This document shows, in pieces, positions 8,344 to 13,519 of a DNA stretch of 64,000 nucleotides (positions within the stretch are counted from its first letter, which is position 1; each line of letters opens with the position of its first letter). A model generated the notes under the pieces. The model was not told the DNA's origin. It did no database searches and was given only the letters and a program-made list of their open reading frames with translations. Source of the stretch: Leptospirales bacterium (lineage in GTDB: Bacteria > Spirochaetota > Leptospiria > Leptospirales > Leptonemataceae); NCBI GenBank assembly GCA_016788865.1, contig JAEUSB010000069.1:51477-115476 (forward strand), written 5' to 3'. Position numbers and translations under genes: made by a program.

Positions 8344-9279
8344 TCAGTGCTTCTTGACCTCACCGCTTGTGGCACTCACCATGAGCTTCGACGTATCCAC
8401 GGCTTCAAATTGATTGCCGGTGACTCTTCCGAGCTCTCGCAGGATATCATTGTTCCATTTTTCATTGGGAGCCCCTGATACATACCAATCAGATCCGTTA
8501 TCCGCCAGAATCATTCCATATTTCTTGAGAGCCTCGAGGATTACGCGAGTGTGTGGGGAAAATTTCGCGGTATCGAACGTAGACTTCAGGCGAAAACGCA
8601 TCCCCATGGGTGGGATTCCCTTATCTTTTTTTGATGAAGCAAAGTGCGTGGCAGGCCAGACAAACGCTTTCTGTGTATTTCTAGCAGTGAAGCGAATGGC
8701 GTGGTTGATTTGTCCCGCTGCAACCTCTTCATAACGGACCAGGCCAGGAAGAATAGGAAGGCCGGCTGCATCGGCCGATGTCCAGCCGGAAGGTCGTAGC
8801 TTGTTTGATCTAAGATCAAAGATGGCCCCAGATCCTGCCTGCCAATTGCCGTTAGCCGCTTTTCTGGCACTGAAGAGCTCATAGAGCTTGCAATCCTTTT
8901 CGTCCAGGACAAGAACATGCCTGTCCCCGTCGCTTTGCTCTCCACCCTCAATAGGAGGCCTGGGCGGCAATGGATACGGTCCAGGATCGCTTTCGTCTGC
9001 GTATTCAAAGGTAACACGCACGGGCTTGCCGGTCTGGAGCGTGAAGGGAATTCCAATCGGTCCGCCCTCCCACAGGCCCGATCCAAAATCGGCTTTCAGC
9101 TTCTTCTGCGGACCAATACTTTGCACGTAGGCATTCGATAGACTATGGACTGGCAGGGTATCCACCTTCGTGTTCCAGATATTGTTGGCTGGAAAAATAG
9201 TGCATTTCCCAATCCGGGGCTGGGCGGGGAGCTGATTGGCCAATAGTATCAGAGTGGAAACGATTATGAGCCTGCGCAT
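8344..9279 (-). CDS. Secreted protein of unknown function
   Basis: Exported protein of about 311 aa. The ATG at 9279 gives M-R-R-L-I-I-V-S-T-L-I-L-L-A-N, a typical signal peptide probably cleaved after L-P-A-Q. The longer start at 9303 adds eight residues. The mature part has C-x-I-F-P-A-N-N-I-W-N, D-F-G-S-G, Y-P-L-P-P-R-P-P-I-E-G-G, D-R-H-V-L-V-L-D, and I-L-A-D-N-G-S-D-W-Y-V-S-G-A-P-N. I have an impression of similar uncharacterised secreted proteins in acidobacteria and actinobacteria, but no function is known to me. It is convergent with the response regulator and divergent from the 9392 operon. Confidence 0.7.
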   Translation of the reverse strand: MRRLIIVSTLILLANQLPAQPRIGKCTIFPANNIWNTKVDTLPVHSLSNAYVQSIGPQKKLKADFGSGLWEGGPIGIPFTLQTGKPVRVTFEYADESDPGPYPLPPRPPIEGGEQSDGDRHVLVLDEKDCKLYELFSARKAANGNWQAGSGAIFDLRSNKLRPSGWTSADAAGLPILPGLVRYEEVAAGQINHAIRFTARNTQKAFVWPATHFASSKKDKGIPPMGMRFRLKSTFDTAKFSPHTRVILEALKKYGMILADNGSDWYVSGAPNEKWNNDILRELGRVTGNQFEAVDTSKLMVSATSGEVKKH

Positions 9280-9391
9280 CTTGCTATCAGACGCAGGGCG
9301 CATGTCAGCGGAACGATTTTTTTCAGGTTTTTTGTCACAGGTCGAAGTGGCTCCTCGTCGTTCTTTTGAACCCTTTGTTAGGAGAGATTAG

Positions 9392-9799
9392 ATGAATAAG
9401 AATGTAGTCTGGGGTATTTTGTTCGGGTTTTCGGGATTTGGCCTAATCGCGAATGCCCTTTTCATGCTGCTGGCCCCCGCCACGTGGTACCGGGAGTTGC
9501 CTGCTGCAGTGCCGGATTTTGGACCGTACAATGAACACTTTGTCCGGGACATAGGCTGTGCCATGTTTGTCTTTGGTTGCGTTTCGCTTGCGGCCGTTCG
9601 ATGGACCGGTTTTCGCCTACAGGCCTCTTTGTTGCTCGCGGCTTTCTATGGCACGCATAGTTTGCTTCACGTGTTCGATACAGCGCGTGGATTTGTCAGT
9701 GCCGAGCACTGGCTAATCGACCTGCCGAGCGTTCACGTGCCGGCGATGATATTCATAGTCATGGCCGTTGTTGCCATTGGAAGCGAGAGGGCTGCATGA
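9392..9799 (+). CDS. Small integral membrane protein with four TM helices
   Basis: Unrecognised 135-aa inner-membrane protein with four predicted transmembrane segments (about residues 7-27, 52-70, 75-92 and 113-131). Polar loops carry W-Y-R-E-L and an H-x2-H-x2-D cluster (H-S-L-L-H-V-F-D). A strong Shine-Dalgarno, AGGAG, lies seven nucleotides before the ATG. The stop overlaps the ATG of the 58-residue ORF at 9796, so the two are translationally coupled. The SDR gene follows at 9974. Function unknown. Confidence 0.72.
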   Translation: MNKNVVWGILFGFSGFGLIANALFMLLAPATWYRELPAAVPDFGPYNEHFVRDIGCAMFVFGCVSLAAVRWTGFRLQASLLLAAFYGTHSLLHVFDTARGFVSAEHWLIDLPSVHVPAMIFIVMAVVAIGSERAA

Positions 9800-9972
9800 A
9801 AACAACGCTGATCATTGCCGGCACAACTCTCGTTGGAGTCTATCTGGCATTTGTGCCTTTGCTACAGGCCATATTTCCGGAACACCGCAGCATTTGTCCC
9901 TGTCACAATTCTGTTCAAGTAGTAAAAGTACGCGTGGAGCGACTTGTGTCGCTTGCGCTGGGAGAGAAATAG
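9796..9972 (+). CDS. 58-aa single-TM protein with a C-x-C-H motif
   Basis: Short ORF, start ATG overlapping the preceding stop (ATGA) and ending one base before the next start codon at 9974. The product begins M-K-T-T-L-I-I-A-G-T-T-L-V-G-V-Y-L-A-F-V-P, either a signal peptide or one transmembrane helix. A polar tail contains S-I-C-P-C-H-N and several Arg/Lys. The tight packing between two supported genes is the main evidence that it is translated. The C-P-C-H motif could bind a metal, but it is not a c-type haem motif because two residues are needed between the cysteines. Confidence 0.55.
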   Translation: MKTTLIIAGTTLVGVYLAFVPLLQAIFPEHRSICPCHNSVQVVKVRVERLVSLALGEK

Positions 9973-9973
9973 T

Positions 9974-10747
9974 ATGAGTTCAAAAATATTGATCCTCGGG
10001 GCTACGGGCCTACTGGGGCGACACGTCGTAAAAGTTCTCAAGTCACAAAATCCAGTTCTCGCAGGTCGGACAAAGCCGGCTAATGTGAAAGACCAGGAAT
10101 GGAGGACAGTGGATTTGCTCAAACGCACCGGGTTTGAGGCCGCGCTCAGCGATATTGACACCGTTGTTCATCTGGCTTCTGCAACACAGGGCTTTGATGC
10201 GCGCGTTGACGTTGATGGAACAGCCGATTTATTGAGAGTCGCGCGGGAAAAAGGCGTTAAACACTTTCTCTATGTTTCGATTGTTGGGATCGATCGCGTT
10301 CCGATCAAGTACTACAAAATCAAACTGGAAACAGAGAAATTGATCAAGGAGTCAGGAGTTCCCTTCACCATCTTTCGCGCCACGCAGTTTCACGAGTTTG
10401 TGGATATGGTATTGAAGCGCGCGCTGGCATTTCCGCTGGGCTTTGGTCTTCGGGGTGCAAGAGTTCAACCTGTGGAAACCGGTGCAGTTGCACGCGAGAT
10501 TGAGACGCTGATCAAACGGGGCCCACAAAACGATACAATTGAGCTCGGTGGTCCACAAGTATATTCCTTTGCAGACCTGGCCCGGACCTGGCTTGCTGCG
10601 CAGAAGCGACGCAAGTTTATGCTTCCAATCCCCGAGATTTTCTTTGGCAAAGCGGGCGCTCCCCTGACGGCCGGTGCGTTGACTACAAATCGCACAGCGC
10701 CTGACTCCATCCCCTGGGAAGCCTGGCTCCAGAAAACCTACAAATAG
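9974..10747 (+). CDS. NmrA-like / atypical SDR oxidoreductase
   Basis: NAD(P)-binding Rossmann protein, 257 aa, of the atypical SDR group (NmrA, NAD(P)H-binding). The N-terminus M-S-S-K-I-L-I-L-G-A-T-G-L-L-G-R carries the G-x-x-G-x-x-G loop. D-T-V-V-H-L-A-S-A and Y-V-S-I-V-G-I-D-R follow. The canonical Y-x-x-x-K is shifted (Y-Y-K-I-K-L-E-T-E-K), as often in this group. The ATG at 9974 has a GGAGAG Shine-Dalgarno inside the end of the 58-aa ORF, so the 30-nt upstream extension is rejected. Substrate unknown. Last gene of a three-gene operon closed by the terminator at 10756. Confidence 0.83.
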   Translation: MSSKILILGATGLLGRHVVKVLKSQNPVLAGRTKPANVKDQEWRTVDLLKRTGFEAALSDIDTVVHLASATQGFDARVDVDGTADLLRVAREKGVKHFLYVSIVGIDRVPIKYYKIKLETEKLIKESGVPFTIFRATQFHEFVDMVLKRALAFPLGFGLRGARVQPVETGAVAREIETLIKRGPQNDTIELGGPQVYSFADLARTWLAAQKRRKFMLPIPEIFFGKAGAPLTAGALTTNRTAPDSIPWEAWLQKTYK

Positions 10748-10755
10748 CCCGTCAA

Positions 10756-10799
10756 ACGGAGCGTCCTCAGGCAGATTTGAAGATGCTCCGTCCTTTTTT
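10756..10799 (+). terminator. Rho-independent terminator
   Basis: ACGGAGCGTC (10756-10765) pairs with GATGCTCCGT (10782-10791) as ten base pairs with one G-T wobble. CC and six T follow. It ends the 9392-10747 operon and separates it from the four-gene operon starting at 10836. Confidence 0.85.
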
Positions 10800-10835
10800 G
10801 ATTGCAGAAAGCAGTCCCGGGGTTCATCCCATGGT

Positions 10836-11567
10836 ATGAGAGAAATTGCAATCCAGAGCCAAAATCTATCCGATCTTCCTCCTGAAGTGCAGGCAACGTT
10901 AGCCGACTTACTTCCACGCCTGCTGTCCGCATTGCCCGGAATCACTACAATTGCACTCTTTGGGAGTGCAGCTGAGGGACGGATGCGACGGGCTTCCGAC
11001 GTGAACCTGATTGTAGTCGCGGACGATTTCAAGCAGGGATTTGAGAAAGTTCATGGGGAGTTGAGCCTTGCGCATGCAGCACAGGTACGCATCATGTTTG
11101 TCTCATCGCGAGAGTTGCAGGGGGCGGCGGAGCTATTCGCTGTAAAGTTTCAAGATATCAAGCGGCGGCATCGTCTGCTCTTTGGCACCGATCCCTTTAA
11201 GGATCTGACCTTGAAGCAAGACGCGATTCGTTTCAGACTCAGGCAGACTCTACTCAATCTTATCCTGAGGCAGCGTGGGCTATTTGCAATGAATGGTAAC
11301 AAAGCAGATCGGATGACGCGGGTCATTGCTGAGCTCGCCGGACCGCTGCGGGGCATTGCGGCTGCATTCCTTTCTTTGCAAGGAAAGGATCTGAACCCGC
11401 GGGAGGCGTTGGTTGCAGTTGCGGCCAGCATGAATGCAGGGGCAGCAGTTGAGCAAATTTCAGTTGCCCGCGAGAAATTGGGGCTCGATCTGAAAACCGC
11501 GGTTCATACGCACACGCAGCTTGTGGACCTATGTGAAGCCCTGCTTGCAAAGGTGGAGTCGTTATGA
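10836..11567 (+). CDS. Nucleotidyltransferase-fold protein with altered catalytic motif
   Basis: Protein of 243 aa with a pol-beta-type nucleotidyltransferase (MNT) N-terminal domain. The signature is F-G-S-A-A-E-G-R-M-R-R-A-S-D-V-N-L around residue 42. In active members the motif normally ends S-D-x-D; here the second metal-binding Asp is Asn, so catalysis may be lost or changed. The C-terminal ~110 residues look all-helical (L-R-Q-T-L-L-N-L-I-L-R-Q-R-G onward), as in the HEPN/KNTase-C domains that accompany MNT proteins. It is the first gene of the operon with the Gly/Cys-rich membrane protein and the DUF692 enzyme; its stop overlaps the next ATG (ATGA, 11564-11567). A toxin-antitoxin MNT/HEPN reading is less likely because the partner gene does not fit. 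Confidence 0.65.
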   Translation: MREIAIQSQNLSDLPPEVQATLADLLPRLLSALPGITTIALFGSAAEGRMRRASDVNLIVVADDFKQGFEKVHGELSLAHAAQVRIMFVSSRELQGAAELFAVKFQDIKRRHRLLFGTDPFKDLTLKQDAIRFRLRQTLLNLILRQRGLFAMNGNKADRMTRVIAELAGPLRGIAAAFLSLQGKDLNPREALVAVAASMNAGAAVEQISVAREKLGLDLKTAVHTHTQLVDLCEALLAKVESL

Positions 11568-12460
11568 ATCCATTCGATCTTGCAGGTCCCCAGTTTCTGA
11601 TCTTTTACGCATTAGGGATTCTGGTGCTATTTGGTGCGTTGTACCTGCTTCGTAGATTCCTTGAACCCTCTGACCTGTCGGGCATCCGAGTTACCGATCC
11701 ATACGAAATTGCCTGTCTACGTGGTGGCACCAATGAAGTTCTTCGGATTGCCTGCGTGAAGCTGAAAGATCGAGGAGTTCTTGAGTCAGAAGGGAAACAG
11801 ATTCGTGCGGCTCAGGGATGGTCGACTAACGCTCTTGATCCATTGGAAGACCAGATTGCAACCAATTTTGCCTCAAGCTCTGAGGCTTCCTCAATTTTCA
11901 AACTCACTCACCACGCGGATCATGTAGCGCGAAGCCTTGAATCCAAAGGACTCATTCCGGACGAGGACATGCGTATGCGCAGATTTATGATCAAGCTTGC
12001 CGTAATGGTTACAATTGGCGGCGTCGCAGTGGTTCGGATTTTTCAAGCTTTGAGCCATGGCCGCGTGAACTTCATTTTTCTGATCGTGCTCGCCTTAGTC
12101 GGACTATTTCTTATCTGGCGCTATGATCCCAGGCGCACGCCAGCCGGGGATCGGGTGCTTGCCGGGATCAAACGACTCCTCACGAGGCTGCGGTATACCC
12201 GGGTAAAACCGGGAGGTGGAAATGATGCCCTGCTACTTGCAGCGGCCTTTGGTCTTGCGGCCTTACCTTCTGAATACAGCTACGCGCGGGAATGGTTTCC
12301 AAAAAGCGATTCCACCTGGAGTTCATCGAGCGGCGCGTCGACGGGCTCGGGTTGCGGGAGTTCCTGCGGTTCAAGCGGGGATAGTGGGGGAGATAGTGGC
12401 GGAAGTTCCGGATGCGGCGGTTGCGGCGGCGGAGGATGTGGGGGTGGTTGTGGAGGCTGA
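11564..12460 (+). CDS. TIGR04222-type membrane protein with Gly/Cys-rich C-terminal tail
   Basis: Membrane protein of 298 aa resembling the TIGR04222 family. TM1 is at about 10-30. The domain signature D-P-Y-E-I-A-C-L-R-G-G with a helical stretch ending in R-G-V-L lies at 45-73. Two further TM helices lie at about 143-162 and 169-186. From residue 248 to 298 the sequence collapses to Ser, Gly, Asp and Cys, with six cysteines at 264, 268, 284, 287, 292 and 296 in repeated C-G-G or C-G-G-G-G spacing. Such tails look like substrates for modification. The next gene is a DUF692/MNIO oxidase, a family known to modify Cys in ribosomal peptides, and its GTG start lies inside this tail's coding sequence. 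Function unknown; modification of the tail is inference. Confidence 0.85.
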   Translation: MNPFDLAGPQFLIFYALGILVLFGALYLLRRFLEPSDLSGIRVTDPYEIACLRGGTNEVLRIACVKLKDRGVLESEGKQIRAAQGWSTNALDPLEDQIATNFASSSEASSIFKLTHHADHVARSLESKGLIPDEDMRMRRFMIKLAVMVTIGGVAVVRIFQALSHGRVNFIFLIVLALVGLFLIWRYDPRRTPAGDRVLAGIKRLLTRLRYTRVKPGGGNDALLLAAAFGLAALPSEYSYAREWFPKSDSTWSSSSGASTGSGCGSSCGSSGDSGGDSGGSSGCGGCGGGGCGGGCGG

Positions 12461-13313
12461 CAAATTCGGGCTAGGCTTTCGGCCGGAGCTTGCGGGCGGC
12501 ATTCTGGCTCATCAGGACGAAATTGACGTACTGGAAGTCATTGCGGAAGATCTGTTCAAACTTCGCAGGGAGGAGCTGGACACGTTCCGAATTCTCGCAA
12601 ACTCTTTCGATCTGGCATTGCACGGCGTTTCTCTGGGGATGGCATCGTCGCATAACGTAGATTCAAAGCGATTGGATTCAATGGCAAGGCTTGTGCAGGA
12701 GCTCAATCCGGCTCACTGGTCTGAACACCTGGCCTTTGTTCGTGCTGGCGGACATGAGATTGGCCATCTCGCAGCACCGCCTCGCACAGATTCTGTAATC
12801 CAGGGAACCCTTGCGAACTTGAGTCGGGCAAGGCGAAGTGTCGGAAGTCGCCCGCTGCTTGAGAACATTGCAACGCTCATTGACCCGCCCATGAGTGATT
12901 ACTCTGAAACAGAATGGATTAGAACAATTCTGCTTGAATCAGATTGTGATCTCTTGCTGGATTTGCACAATCTATACGCGAATGCCGTCAATTTTGGAAT
13001 GAATCCGTTTGATATGCTGGAACACATCCCTGCAAGCCGGATCAAGATGGTTCACCTTTCCGGCGGCATGTGGATCGAACACTCCACAACGGAGAAGCGG
13101 CTGCTCGATGACCATCTCCACGATCCTCCAGAAATTGTTTACGACTTATTGGAGGAGGTAGCCAGACGCGCCCCCACATCTTTGAATGTTGTCATTGAGC
13201 GCGATGGCGCGTATCCTGAGATGGGTTTGCTGTTACAACAACTACGATTAGCCAGAACTGCTGTGGCCCGTGGGCGTAGCCGGATGATTACTCGGCAGGA
13301 AATCAATGTATGA
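12444..13313 (+). CDS. DUF692 / multinuclear non-haem iron oxidase (MNIO) family protein
   Basis: TIM-barrel metalloenzyme of the DUF692 (MbnB, TglH, BufB) family, 289 aa, the normal family length. Conserved segments in order: G-L-G-F-R-P-E-L (9-16), E-x-I-A-E-D-L-F (31-38), L-H-G-V-S-L-G (59-65), S-E-H-L-A-F (93-98), E-N-I-A (140-143), L-L-D-L-H-N-L-Y-A-N (171-180), V-H-L-S-G-G (203-208), L-D-D-H (221-224) and I-E-R-D (251-254), which together supply the iron ligands. I chose GTG 12444 because GGAGG lies eight nt upstream; the open frame runs back to 12216 only because it crosses the Gly/Cys-rich sequence. The gene overlaps the membrane-protein gene by 17 nt. Family members oxidise Cys or Asp of peptides to oxazolone, thiooxazole or related groups. 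Substrate here is inferred. Confidence 0.88.
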   Translation: MVVEADKFGLGFRPELAGGILAHQDEIDVLEVIAEDLFKLRREELDTFRILANSFDLALHGVSLGMASSHNVDSKRLDSMARLVQELNPAHWSEHLAFVRAGGHEIGHLAAPPRTDSVIQGTLANLSRARRSVGSRPLLENIATLIDPPMSDYSETEWIRTILLESDCDLLLDLHNLYANAVNFGMNPFDMLEHIPASRIKMVHLSGGMWIEHSTTEKRLLDDHLHDPPEIVYDLLEEVARRAPTSLNVVIERDGAYPEMGLLLQQLRLARTAVARGRSRMITRQEINV

Positions 13314-13519
13314 GTGCCCGTTCTCTGGAGAGTTTTCTTGCGCGCCTTTACTCGGACTCTTCCTTTCGGCAGGCATTTGAAAACGATCCGGAGATAGTAT
13401 TCAAAGGTCAAGCCCTTGATGAGTTAGAAAAGGAGGCACTGCGTAAGATTGATCGAGTCGGACTACGTTTCGCGTCCATAAGCTACGCAAACAAGCGCGC
13501 AAAAAAGTCCGGGAAATGA
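13310..13519 (+). CDS. 69-aa helical protein in the MNIO operon
   Basis: Small cytoplasmic protein whose ATG overlaps the MNIO stop (ATGA, 13310-13313). The sequence has the pattern S-L-E-S-F-L-A-R-L-Y-x-D-x-x-F-R-x-x-F-x-x-D-P, then L-D-E-L-E-K-E-A-L-R-K-I-D. This resembles the short helical fold of LigA-like/extradiol-dioxygenase small subunits and nitrile-hydratase-type leader domains. The basic tail is A-N-K-R-A-K-K-S-G-K. It has no cysteine, so it is unlikely to be a Cys-modified precursor. A partner or substrate-presenting role for the MNIO enzyme is plausible, in the position held by MbnC or BufC in other systems, but it does not look like either. Its stop abuts the end of the convergent sigma-54 activator gene with no gap. 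Confidence 0.72.
   Translation: MSARSLESFLARLYSDSSFRQAFENDPEIVFKGQALDELEKEALRKIDRVGLRFASISYANKRAKKSGK

Noticed and set aside
10352..11032. 226-aa minus-strand ORF
   Set aside because: It covers the end of the SDR gene, the terminator and the start of the nucleotidyltransferase gene in antisense, with no recognisable sequence.
10836..11567. MNT-HEPN toxin-antitoxin module
   Set aside because: Only the MNT-type gene is present; the adjacent gene is a Gly/Cys-rich membrane protein, not a HEPN toxin.
12216..12443. 5' extension of the MNIO reading frame to ATG 12216 (76 more residues)
   Set aside because: It exists only because the Gly/Cys-rich reading frame is free of stops in the other frame; it encodes Ala/Val-rich sequence with no family match, and GTG 12444 has a good Shine-Dalgarno.
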